Assembly (NCBI GenBank): GCA_927910885.1
Contig: CAKMOD010000142.1
Span: forward strand, 1-15,003
Reading direction: 5' to 3'
DNA length: 15,003 bases
Source: an uncultured Prevotella sp.
Lineage (GTDB): Bacteria > Bacteroidota > Bacteroidia > Bacteroidales > Bacteroidaceae
Shown here piece after piece: positions 7,432 through 14,809 of this stretch (position 1 is the first letter of the stretch; every line of letters starts with the position of its first letter). The notes beneath the pieces were generated by a model. That model was given only the letters and a program-made list of their open reading frames with translations. It was not told where the DNA came from and did not search any database. Position numbers and translations under genes: made by a program.

Positions 7432-7760
7432 TATTTCTTATTACTTATTTTGGGGTTTGTTCTTACTTATTTCGACTTTAAAATAGAATGTTTTCTGTAA
7501 CAACAGAGCATCAAGAGTCATTGTTTTTATCGTTATTTCTACTCCTGTTAGACATCGTAAGTAGTCTTCTCAACAACTTGTTGCGATTTTTTTTCATGTA
7601 AATAAATATTTTTCTTCATGACAATAAATATTTATTTTCATGTAAATAATTCTTTCTTTTCATGAAAATAATTCACTAACAGAAGTCGATTGTATGACCA
7701 TACACTACGGAATATTGATAAACTGTTACTGTTTACTTATGTTATTTACGGCTTCAAAGA
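7432..7760. other. Non-coding gap between the LtaS-like and fucosyltransferase genes
   Basis: No gene was seen in either strand of this 329-bp AT-rich stretch. It holds the CATG-centred 22-bp array (7591-7678) and must contain the promoter of the LtaS-like gene, although no good TAnnTTTG box was found in the minus-strand direction. No convincing terminator hairpin follows the fucosyltransferase; only a weak 5-bp stem around GTAAACAGTAACAGTTTA was noticed. Confidence 0.7.
7591..7678. repeat. AT-rich 22-bp tandem repeat array (four units)
   Basis: CATG occurs at 7595, 7617, 7639 and 7661, exactly 22 bp apart each time. Each unit begins TTTTCATG or TCTTCATG and continues with TAAATAAATATT, ACAATAAATATT, TAAATAATTC or AAAATAATTC. 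Unit 4 contains the perfect palindrome TTTTCATGAAAA. There are no variable spacers, so this is a tandem array and not a CRISPR. It lies upstream of the LtaS-like gene and downstream of the fucosyltransferase. Function unknown. Confidence 0.85.
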
Positions 7761-8576
7761 CTATATGATATTGCGAAAGAGATTATCAAAGTAGTCAAAG
7801 CAATCCTCTTGTAAGGGCTTATTGATATCTTTAATCCAATACAATGGAGTGTTACGATACATTGATGCAACGAGTGTAAACGTACTCGGTGGACCGATTA
7901 GATAGTCGCAATGAGAAAGAAGACACAGGTCCTCTCCCGGATTACCTTGTGGAAAGACTACATTCTCTTGCCCAAAAGCCTCGCTATAAGCTTGCTTATT
8001 GAGTTTTGGATCATTACCACAGATATAGATTACAATGCGTTTATTAGGATGAAGGAGGATAAATTGGCGGATAATATTTACCATCTGCTTATCGTCATAG
8101 AGAAATCTACCATCATTCCATGTGGCATAATCACCACGACGGATATGTACACCCAATCTGATGATACCATCTTTCAACGATGTTTCCAGCAATGAAGTAA
8201 CCTTGCTTTCTATGTGAGAATCAAAGGTAAATAAGGATAATATCTCTGGCTTATACTGTAAGAAAAGGTCATACCAACGAGCATACCATCCCTCAGCAAC
8301 AAGACATCCACGTCTCATTGCATTTTCCTTTTCAGTTAAGTCTTCGTCAGGTGTATCAAAAGTGACGGTAGGTATTAGCTTTAATTGGGCTGCATACTTT
8401 GCAAGAAAATAAATAAAAAAGTTATGCCAACGAGTCCTACAAATATGAAAGTACTGATACTTGTAAGCAAATCGCATTGAAACCGTCTTCCGGTTGTTCG
8501 CCCTTGCCCAAGCATACAGATGTCCATATTGCAGGATGTTATTACACATCCGCCCTTTATCTCTTACAAAAATCAT
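7761..8576 (-). CDS. GT11-like alpha-1,2-fucosyltransferase
   Basis: A 271-residue soluble transferase. HIRRGDY (residues 144-150) is the HxRRxD motif of the alpha-1,2/alpha-1,6-fucosyltransferase superfamily that binds GDP-fucose. It is preceded by GVHI as in GT11. The N-terminal RMCNNILQYGHLYAWA replaces the usual G-G-L-G-N-Q-F-Q pattern of GT11, and PPSTFTLVASM (229-239) stands in for the S-N-S-T-F-S-W-W motif, so it is a divergent member. It would add fucose to a surface glycan in the cytoplasm. Its ATG (8574-8576) overlaps the true stop of the upstream acyltransferase reading frame by four bases (ATGA), a sign of translational coupling. It ends the lipid A operon. A GT23-like or other GDP-sugar specificity remains possible. 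Confidence 0.85.
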   Translation of the reverse strand: MIFVRDKGRMCNNILQYGHLYAWARANNRKTVSMRFAYKYQYFHICRTRWHNFFIYFLAKYAAQLKLIPTVTFDTPDEDLTEKENAMRRGCLVAEGWYARWYDLFLQYKPEILSLFTFDSHIESKVTSLLETSLKDGIIRLGVHIRRGDYATWNDGRFLYDDKQMVNIIRQFILLHPNKRIVIYICGNDPKLNKQAYSEAFGQENVVFPQGNPGEDLCLLSHCDYLIGPPSTFTLVASMYRNTPLYWIKDINKPLQEDCFDYFDNLFRNII

Positions 8577-9546
8577 TCCTTATCTTTTTTCCTTATAATC
8601 TCATCCAGTGGCTCTAAACTTACTCTTCCAGTCTTCTCGTCATAGCGTAAGTTAAACTCTTCGCGCGTACGCTTCCATCTTTTATGACTCCAAAGATAAA
8701 GTTCAGGCTGTCGACGGATAGTTTCTTCTAACAACTGAAATATTTATCGGTTATTTCCCAATCGTTATACTTTGCTGGTTCAGTGGTTATCAACTTGAAA
8801 TCACACTGATAATAGCCTCTTCGCACACGTGAAACATCACCATAGAAAACGGCTTGTCCAGTCTTCTTTATGATACGTTCACTACCTGTTAAGACGGGTG
8901 TATCGTGGTTTAAGAAGTCTACCCAATGATGAATATTATTCCAGAAAGGTGCTTGATCAGCGATATATCCAATAACAATTGGTTGTTTCTTCTGGCGATA
9001 AGAAACTACTTGTCGCAGTGTCTCTGCCATCGGAATACAAAGTGCATGATGTTTTTCACGTACAGACTTGAAGAGTTTATCAAATCGTTCGTTCTTCAAC
9101 GGATGATAAACTTGGCAACACTGTGCCTTCTCAGAAACCCATAAAGGCAAGGATGTTATTAACTCCCAATTACCATAATGGCCCAGATAGACAGCACAGG
9201 ACACTCCCTTTTCAAGCAACTCGTTCATTTCTTCTATTCCTGTGAAAACCATCCTCTGACGAAGTTCACTCTTACTCATATTGAGAAGCTTGATGGTTTC
9301 GACAAGATAATCACAGAAATAATGATAAAATTCACGCTCTATACGCTGCAATTCAGTCTCATCTTTCTCTGGAAAACTGTCCTTCAAGTTCTTCCAAATA
9401 ACCTTATGACGATACTTTACAACCTTTCCGACCAAAAGATAAAGGCAGTCAGAAAAGACATAAAGTAGGCTCATTGGCAACAAAGACATCGTATACCAAA
9501 AGGTATATGATAGCGCGTAAACAATATAAGAAAGTCCTTTTTTCAT
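8573..9546 (-). pseudogene. LpxL/HtrB-like lipid A acyltransferase, frameshifted near the 3' end
   Basis: The first 270 residues are a typical late lipid A acyltransferase: an N-terminal membrane segment, the catalytic GHYGNWE (122-128, the HX4D/E motif with His123 and Glu128), and IADQAP at 195-200. The open frame then stops at TAG 8728-8730 after reading KYFSC. One missing base in the TTT run at 8738-8740 explains this: the next frame continues QLLEETIRRQPELYLWSHKR and WKRT, the conserved C-terminal helix and WxxHRRWK signature of the family, up to TGA at 8573-8575. The repaired protein would have 324 residues, somewhat longer than the usual 290-310. That TGA overlaps the fucosyltransferase ATG. 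The truncated protein lacks 54 residues and may be inactive. A sequencing or assembly error, or a recent mutation, are the two simplest readings; the run is too short for classic phase variation. Confidence 0.88.
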
Positions 9547-9581
9547 TTTACAAGAAGCCCCTCTATCTTCAATGATATTAC

Positions 9582-11441
9582 TTATATCTCCTGCATATCA
9601 TGCAGTTTCTTATAGTAGCCTTCGATATCCATAAGTTCATCGTGCGTACCTCGCTCTACAATCTCACCTTCATGCAGCACGCAAATCTCATCGCTATTCT
9701 TGATAGTAGATAGGCGGTGGGCTACAGCTATGGTCGTACGCGTCTTCATAAGCTTATAAAGGGCATCCTGTACAAGGCGTTCACTCTCTGTATCAAGGGC
9801 TGATGTTGCTTCGTCAAGGATGAGGATTGGTGGGTTCTTAAGGATAGCACGCGCAATACTCACACGCTGACGCTGTCCGCCAGAGAGGCGTCCACCACGG
9901 TCACCGATGTTTGTGTCGTATCCTTTCTCACTGCTAAGGATAAACTCATGGGCATTAGCAATCTTCGCAGCTTCGGCTATCGCCTCGTCTGTTGCATTGA
10001 CACCGAAAGAGATGTTATTCTTGAAACTATCGTTGAAGAGGATTGCTTCTTGGTTTACATTACCAATAAGCTGGCGGAGATCGTGTAATCCTAAATCCTT
10101 AATATTGATTCCGTCAATGAGAATTTCACCTTCTTGCACATCGTAGTAACGTGGGATGAGGTCGAGCAAAGTAGACTTTCCGCTACCACTCTGCCCTACC
10201 AAAGCGATTGTCTTACCCTTTGGAATAACAAGGTTAATATTCTTCAATACCCAGTGTAACTCTGAATTCTCCTCATCGTCCTTACCGTCTGTATAAGCAA
10301 AGCTGACGTTACGGAACTCTATCTCATGCTCGAAGCTATCAATATGAACAGGTTTCTCTGGGTCTTGTATCTTCACTTCTGCCTTAAGAATCTTATCAAT
10401 ACGCTCCATTGAGGCAAGTCCCTTAGGGATGTTATAGCCTGCACGAGAGAATTCCTTCAGTGGATTGATAATGCTGTAGAGGATAACAAGATAGTAGATG
10501 AAGGTAGGACCGCTAATAATCGGAGATTCGCCCAAGACGAGGGTACCACCAAACCAAAGTACAACAACTATCATAACCGTACCGAGGAACTCACTCATCG
10601 GGTGCGCTAACTGCTGACGAATATTCACACGCATGATGTCGCTGCGGTATTGTGAGTTGATCTTGTCAAAGCGTTCCTTCATCATTCCTTCAGCACAGAA
10701 GGCTTTGATGACTCTTAAACCGCCCAAGGTCTCTTCCACTTGACTCATCGTATCACTCCACAACTTCTGTGCTGTCATACTGTTCTGCTTCAACTTTCGA
10801 CCGACAAAGCCCATAAACCATCCGAAGATAGGTACGAAAATGAGCGTGAAAAGTGTCAACTGCCAAGAAATAATAAGCAGTGTGGTAAAGTAAATGATGA
10901 TAAGAACAGGGTTCTTAAAGAGCATGTCGATAGAAGACATGATAGAGTTGTCAACCTCTTGTACGTCACCGCTCATACGAGCAATGATATCTCCCTTTCT
11001 TTCCTCACTAAAGAAGCCAAGAGAAAGGGATGTTATCTTCTCATAGAGTTGGTTACGAATGTCACGAACTACGCCTGTTCGGATTGGAGTAATTGATGCA
11101 GAAGAAAGGAAGTAGGCTCCAGTCTTTAAGAAGGTCATAAAGGCAAGGAGCAATCCAATAACCAATAAGACAGTTGTTGGACCCCAACTGGTGATGTATA
11201 TCTGCGTATAATAATCCGCATTATTCGATAGTACCTCCTTAAAAGAGCCTTCACTCCAAGCCATTGCACGCATCGCTCCCGTTCCTGCATCAACTTTAAA
11301 AAGAATCTGAAGGAGTGGGATAAGAGTAGCGAAAGAGAATATATTGAGAATTGCTGACAATATATTGAAAATGATTGACAGCACAAGGTACTTCTTATAG
11401 GGCGGTACAAACCTGCGTAAAACGTGTATGAATTCCTTCAT
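9582..11441 (-). CDS. msbA: MsbA-like lipid A flippase, ABC exporter half-transporter
   Basis: A 619-residue fusion of a six-helix type IV exporter domain (about residues 15-345) and one nucleotide-binding domain. The NBD has a Walker A GQSGSGKST (416-424), Q-loop Gln464, signature LSGGQRQR (519-526), Walker B ILILDE (539-544) and H-loop His575. SFATLIPLLQILFK near residue 36 and the LGFFSEERKGDIIARMSGDVQEVD segment are common in Bacteroidota MsbA-type proteins. It would work as a homodimer flipping lipid A-core across the inner membrane. The gene starts 7 nt after the PIN toxin gene and is followed 35 nt later by the lipid A acyltransferase, which supports the lipid A role over a generic multidrug exporter. 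Function as MsbA is inferred from family and context. Confidence 0.88.
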   Translation of the reverse strand: MKEFIHVLRRFVPPYKKYLVLSIIFNILSAILNIFSFATLIPLLQILFKVDAGTGAMRAMAWSEGSFKEVLSNNADYYTQIYITSWGPTTVLLVIGLLLAFMTFLKTGAYFLSSASITPIRTGVVRDIRNQLYEKITSLSLGFFSEERKGDIIARMSGDVQEVDNSIMSSIDMLFKNPVLIIIYFTTLLIISWQLTLFTLIFVPIFGWFMGFVGRKLKQNSMTAQKLWSDTMSQVEETLGGLRVIKAFCAEGMMKERFDKINSQYRSDIMRVNIRQQLAHPMSEFLGTVMIVVVLWFGGTLVLGESPIISGPTFIYYLVILYSIINPLKEFSRAGYNIPKGLASMERIDKILKAEVKIQDPEKPVHIDSFEHEIEFRNVSFAYTDGKDDEENSELHWVLKNINLVIPKGKTIALVGQSGSGKSTLLDLIPRYYDVQEGEILIDGINIKDLGLHDLRQLIGNVNQEAILFNDSFKNNISFGVNATDEAIAEAAKIANAHEFILSSEKGYDTNIGDRGGRLSGGQRQRVSIARAILKNPPILILDEATSALDTESERLVQDALYKLMKTRTTIAVAHRLSTIKNSDEICVLHEGEIVERGTHDELMDIEGYYKKLHDMQEI

Positions 11442-11448
11442 AGGTATA

Positions 11449-11850
11449 TTATCTGCTTATCCAATTTTCTATTTCTATATCTGGAATCCTGCTTAAATGT
11501 TTCACATTATCCGTAACGAGTACACAATTATGTGCTACTGCAGTTGATCCTATCAGTAAGTCAAAGTTATCTATCAATAAACCTTGCCTACGTAATATAG
11601 CCTTATTTTTACCAAACAATGATAGAGCATTAAATACTGGAACTATCTCAAATAATCTCTCCAAAGTATTAATTTCTCTGAAATGCTTCTGTAGGTTAGC
11701 ATTATAAGCCCCATAATAAAGTTCTGCTATCGTAATCTCAGAAAGCACACAATGCTCTATTCCTATCTCTTCTATTTTATCTGAGATATGATAACGACCA
11801 TGCAATAATTCAATGCAGATATTGGTATCCAACAAATACTTATTTCTCAT
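11449..11850 (-). CDS. VapC-like PIN-domain ribonuclease toxin
   Basis: A 133-residue PIN-domain protein: YLLDTNICIELLHG at the start with Asp8, TIAELYYGA with Glu43, NFDLLIGSTAVAH with Asp97 (Asp94 also nearby) and LVTDNVKHL with Asp114, together the acidic metal-binding site of VapC RNases. VapC toxins cleave specific tRNAs or rRNA and are held inactive by a cognate antitoxin. The ATG at 11850 is chosen over a TTG one codon earlier. It overlaps the end of the upstream antitoxin-like gene by 11 nt, the usual order antitoxin first. It lies only 7 nt above the msbA-like gene, so it should share that message. Confidence 0.92.
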   Translation of the reverse strand: MRNKYLLDTNICIELLHGRYHISDKIEEIGIEHCVLSEITIAELYYGAYNANLQKHFREINTLERLFEIVPVFNALSLFGKNKAILRRQGLLIDNFDLLIGSTAVAHNCVLVTDNVKHLSRIPDIEIENWISR

Positions 11851-12106
11851 CAAACATCATAATCTTATTCATATCATCGGACTGACGCCCCTCCTGTATA
11901 CTCAACTTCATAGTATCAATATCAACATCAGACCATGAACCAGCAATACTACCGAGCAAACCAAGTTTCTCTTTATATTCCAGCTTAGCTTCCTCTTCTT
12001 TTGCTTCATGAATAAGTCGCTCACCCAGCCAACGTTTGACCCTCGGAGAGAGTGACATTGAGTTGACGAAGTTCAGGAAACTTCCAATATTGATAACTGC
12101 ATCCAT
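11840..12106 (-). CDS. Probable VapB-like antitoxin
   Basis: An 88-residue protein, immediately upstream of and overlapping the PIN toxin gene by 11 nt, the typical place of an antitoxin. Its middle (LSPRVKRWLGERLIHEAKEEEAKLEYKEKL) is strongly charged and helical, and the tail (QEGRQSDDMNKIMMFDEK) is acidic, as in antitoxins that wrap around PIN toxins. No clear AbrB, RHH or HTH signature was seen at the N-terminus, so the DNA-binding class cannot be named. The ATG at 12106 is about 22 nt after the probable transcription start. Antitoxin identity rests mainly on context. Confidence 0.75.
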   Translation of the reverse strand: MDAVINIGSFLNFVNSMSLSPRVKRWLGERLIHEAKEEEAKLEYKEKLGLLGSIAGSWSDVDIDTMKLSIQEGRQSDDMNKIMMFDEK

Positions 12107-12133
12107 ACTACTTCTTATTTAAATTCCTATGTG

Positions 12134-12165
12134 CAAATATAAGTATAAATAGTAAAACCGCAAAA
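12134..12165 (-). promoter_or_regulatory. Promoter of the toxin-antitoxin / lipid A operon
   Basis: On the minus strand TTTTG at 12161-12165 and TATATTTG at 12134-12141 are separated by 19 bp, matching the Bacteroidota -33 TTTG and -7 TAnnTTTG consensus. Transcription would start near 12128, about 22 nt before the antitoxin ATG. It is the only clear promoter seen for the antitoxin, toxin, msbA, acyltransferase and fucosyltransferase genes. The -33 box lies inside the hairpin of the upstream miaB terminator. Confidence 0.75.
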
Positions 12166-12180
12166 TTGTTTTGCGGTTTT
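12154..12180 (-). terminator. Rho-independent terminator of miaB
   Basis: AAAACCGCAAAA (12154-12165) and TTTTGCGGTTTT (12169-12180) form a perfect 12-bp stem with a 3-nt loop, 21 nt past the miaB stop. On the minus strand the stem ends in TTTT, then ACTATTTATAC. As the gene on its right runs leftward, the minus strand is assigned. Confidence 0.85.
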
Positions 12181-12201
12181 ATCTTTATATGTAAAGTATA
12201 T

Positions 12202-13530
12202 TTATACTTCTTCTCCAAAGAGTGTGGCACTGGTTGAGCCTGTGATGCGTACGCGAACAGTCTCACCAATATGATGATTGCCACGTGGCATGACTACAGC
12301 CTTGTTCTGTGGCGTACGTCCCATCAGCTGTTCGCGACTTCGTTTTCCGAAGCGTTCAATGAGGATATCAAACTCCTTGCCCTCGTCTTTCTTATTCTGC
12401 TCGGCAGAGATTTCGGTTTGAAGGCGAATCAACTCATTCAAACGACGAATCTTCTCTTCCTCAGATACATTGTCAGGGAGGTGCTTTGCAGCGTAAGTAC
12501 CTGGTCGTTCAGAGTACTTGAACATAAAGGCTGAATCGAAACCTACCTCTCGCATCAATGAAAGCGTTTGCTGGAAGTCTTCTTCTGACTCATTATGATA
12601 ACCAATAAAGATATCAGTTGTCAATCCACAATCAGGAACAAGACGACGAATAGCAGCTACTTTCTCAAGGTAGTCCTCACGTGTATATTTACGATTCATC
12701 ACCTTCAGCACGCTATTACTACCGCTCTGTGCAGGGAAGTGGATATGATTACAGAGGTTTGGTTCGGTAGCTACTGCCTCAATAATATCCTCTGTCATAT
12801 CTTCTGGGTTAGAAGTCGTGAAGCGCACACGCATATCTGGTACGCTCTGTGCCACCTTATGTAACAATTCTGCAAAGGAAACACCATTCTCTGGACGCTT
12901 ACCATTAGGCAACAAGCCGTATGAATTGACGTTCTGACCTAAGAGTGTAACCTCCTTAAAGCCCTTATCGTGCAAGTCTTTAACCTCTTTCAAGATACTC
13001 TCTACATCACGAGAACGCTCCCGACCACGTGTGAAAGGTACGATACAATAGTGACAGAAGTTATTACAACCACGCATGATACTAACGAAGCCCGACACTC
13101 TATTGCCACCAATACGCTGTGGGATAACATCACGATAGGTCTCAGTGGTAGAGAGTTCGATATCCAAAGCATTCGTACCGTTCTCACACTGTGCTATCAT
13201 ATCAGGCAAGTTGAGGTAGGAGTCTGGTCCACACACAAGGTTGGCATGGTGATTTTGAATTAAGTCGTCCCTCACTCGCTCTGCCATACATCCTAACACG
13301 CCCAAGATAAGGTCGCGCCCTTTCTTCTGCTCTGCGTGCAAAGCCTCTAAACGATTGTATATCTTGTTCTCTGCGTTCTCACGTACAGAACAGGTATTAA
13401 GGAAGATTGCGTCTGCTTCATCCTCGTTCTCACATACGTCATAGCCTGCCATCTTCATGACTGAAGCCACGACCTCAGAGTCTGCCACATTCATTTGGCA
13501 GCCGTATGTCTCAATATATAGTTTCTTCAT
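12202..13530 (-). CDS. miaB: tRNA-2-methylthio-N6-dimethylallyladenosine synthase MiaB
   Basis: Radical SAM methylthiotransferase of 442 residues, full family length. It converts i6A37 to ms2i6A37 in tRNAs that read UNN codons. The N-terminal UPF0004 domain starts YIETYGCQMNVADSE and supplies three cluster-binding cysteines at 11, 47 and 81. The radical SAM core has GCNNFCHYCIVPFTRGRERSR with Cys155, Cys159 and Cys162 (CxxxCxxC). A TRAM domain ends the protein, with ILIERFGKR and GRTPQNKAVVMPRG. The NVADSEVV context and the methionine after the glutamine of ETYGCQMN fit MiaB better than MtaB or RimO. It has its own TATCTTTG box upstream and a strong terminator downstream, so it is probably a single-gene unit. 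Confidence 0.97.
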   Translation of the reverse strand: MKKLYIETYGCQMNVADSEVVASVMKMAGYDVCENEDEADAIFLNTCSVRENAENKIYNRLEALHAEQKKGRDLILGVLGCMAERVRDDLIQNHHANLVCGPDSYLNLPDMIAQCENGTNALDIELSTTETYRDVIPQRIGGNRVSGFVSIMRGCNNFCHYCIVPFTRGRERSRDVESILKEVKDLHDKGFKEVTLLGQNVNSYGLLPNGKRPENGVSFAELLHKVAQSVPDMRVRFTTSNPEDMTEDIIEAVATEPNLCNHIHFPAQSGSNSVLKVMNRKYTREDYLEKVAAIRRLVPDCGLTTDIFIGYHNESEEDFQQTLSLMREVGFDSAFMFKYSERPGTYAAKHLPDNVSEEEKIRRLNELIRLQTEISAEQNKKDEGKEFDILIERFGKRSREQLMGRTPQNKAVVMPRGNHHIGETVRVRITGSTSATLFGEEV

Positions 13531-13559
13531 TCTGTTGTTATCTCGAAAAATTTAGCATG

Positions 13560-13567
13560 CAAAGATA
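13560..13567 (-). promoter_or_regulatory. Promoter -7 element of miaB
   Basis: Reads TATCTTTG on the minus strand, a perfect TAnnTTTG box 29 nt before the miaB ATG, giving a leader of roughly 25 nt. A TTG at 13584-13586 is the nearest -33 candidate but at 16 bp rather than 19 bp, so only the -7 element is claimed. Confidence 0.65.
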
Positions 13568-13891
13568 CTAAATTTATCGCATACAACCGAAAAACGTTCT
13601 GACTATTTGAGTCTTATGGCGTGCTAACACGGTCTTTTTATCTAATTAAGCCGCTTGATAAACATTTCTCATACAAGTTTTGCCAGTGATATATCATTCC
13701 TTTTATCACGATGATTATGCTGTGTCTTACTTATATTCAACCAATGTATTAAGGCTCAGCACGAGTGGTGCGAAGGCTTAGCACATGTGGTGCGGATGCT
13801 TAACACCATGTGTGCGGAGGAACAAATATCCTACAATATACCATCAATATAGATAAAAGTTATTATCAAGAAGGGCTAAACAAACGCTATT
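13568..13891. other. Non-coding gap between miaB and the IS element
   Basis: About 320 bp without a supportable gene on either strand. It contains the GC-rich 22-bp repeat array at 13751-13816. A lone GTGCTAACAC at 13621-13630 may be a degraded unit of the same family. No terminator or further promoter was recognised. Confidence 0.65.
13751..13816. repeat. GC-rich 22-bp imperfect palindromic tandem repeat, locus 2
   Basis: Three contiguous 22-bp units start at 13751, 13773 and 13795: AAGGCTCAGCACG, AAGGCTTAGCACA and GATGCTTAACACC, each followed by AGTGGTGCG, TGTGGTGCG or ATGTGTGCG. The sequence is the reverse complement of the family at 465-537; for example GCTTAACACC here matches GGTGTTAGGC there. 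Each unit carries a CAC...GTG dyad. Function unknown. Confidence 0.8.
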
Positions 13892-13911
13892 TAACGTGAG
13901 TTCGACGAATT
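13892..13911. repeat. Left terminal inverted repeat of the IS982 element
   Basis: TAACGTGAGTTCGACGAATT, identical to the complement of 14904-14923. It includes the first base of the transposase stop codon on the minus strand. Confidence 0.88.
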
Positions 13912-14774
13912 CAGAATAATGCAAGCTGTGTGTCAATGGTCCTTTGTACATTGATGCACGGCTTCTTTGGAAACAGGCAATAGGCAGCAATTGCTCCTAA
14001 TAGGTTGACGATGAAATTGTCAAAGCATCTATGTCTGGAGTGTTCCACCTGCGCAATGTTCTTTAGTTCATCATTCACCGTCTCTATAATGGCTCTTTTT
14101 CTAAGTAAAAGGCTGTCTGAAACACTCATTAACGCTCCTTTCATGTTACTTTTCAATTTGGTAATAAGCTGTATTCCGTCAACGAAAAGCCTTTGAAAGA
14201 GGTTCTTGCTGATGTAGCCCTTGTCACCGAATAGCTTACCATATATAAAATCTATGAATGCTTTGTACTCCAAAGGCTTACGGTCATCAATATCTCCTGG
14301 CGTTATCATAAAGTTGAGAAGTTCTCCTTTCTCATTGCAAATCAAATGCAACTTGAAGCCAAAGAACCAACCCATAGAGCATTTTCCTCTTTGAGCTATG
14401 CCTTTGAAAACCTTATTAATATGTATTCTTTGGTTTTTGCAGACACGCAGTGGTGTGCTGTCAACGAAACTTATACCCGTGCATTTGCCCAACAGGACCT
14501 TCTTGATAAACAAGGTTAAGGGTATAACTACATCCCTTTCCAATTCTACTATACGGTTATAAGAAACAACTTTTGGAAACAGATGGCGAAGCTGCTTGCA
14601 TACTTTTTCAAGATAGAAATGTTTGAAGCAACGATAACCAGAATCGTGGAAAAGAATCATTATCAGCATAACTTCTGCCTTTGACATTGTAGAATTTCGA
14701 TGATATTTCCTTTTTCCTGTAGGTTTTAGCGTATATTTTGCTGTCATTGCATCAAAAAAACTTGCAGAAGTCAT
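13911..14774 (-). CDS. IS982-family transposase
   Basis: A 287-residue DDE transposase, close to the usual 290 or so residues. The catalytic triad can be assigned by pattern: Asp105 in ISFVDSTPLRVC, Asp184 in KLFGDKGYIS and Glu231 in RAIIETVNDELKN. GWFFGFKLHLICNEKGELLNF (135-155) and VEHSRHRCFDNF (243-254) are hallmark IS982 segments. The N-terminal SKAEVMLIMILFHDSGYRCFKHFY resembles the family's DNA-binding part. No stop or frameshift interrupts it. The ATG at 14774 is used; an in-frame ATG at residue 10 is an alternative. The region upstream within the IS can fold into a long hairpin that may limit its expression. Confidence 0.95.
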   Translation of the reverse strand: MTSASFFDAMTAKYTLKPTGKRKYHRNSTMSKAEVMLIMILFHDSGYRCFKHFYLEKVCKQLRHLFPKVVSYNRIVELERDVVIPLTLFIKKVLLGKCTGISFVDSTPLRVCKNQRIHINKVFKGIAQRGKCSMGWFFGFKLHLICNEKGELLNFMITPGDIDDRKPLEYKAFIDFIYGKLFGDKGYISKNLFQRLFVDGIQLITKLKSNMKGALMSVSDSLLLRKRAIIETVNDELKNIAQVEHSRHRCFDNFIVNLLGAIAAYCLFPKKPCINVQRTIDTQLALF

Positions 14775-14809
14775 CTGCCATACAAAAATATTTCAGTAAC
14801 TTTGTCCTC

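Noticed and set aside
7591..7678. CRISPR-like array
   Set aside because: The units follow one another without unique spacers, only 22 bp per unit, and no cas genes are nearby.
8736..8745. Programmed -1 frameshift in the acyltransferase gene
   Set aside because: There is no in-frame slippery heptamer at the shift point, and the family is normally encoded in one frame; a simple base loss is more likely.
12970..13263. Open frame on the + strand inside miaB
   Set aside because: Antisense to the radical SAM domain; composition is typical of a shadow frame.
14797..14804. Outward-facing promoter TAACTTTG in the IS element
   Set aside because: The -7 box matches, but no -33 element was found and no rightward gene is visible in the short flank.
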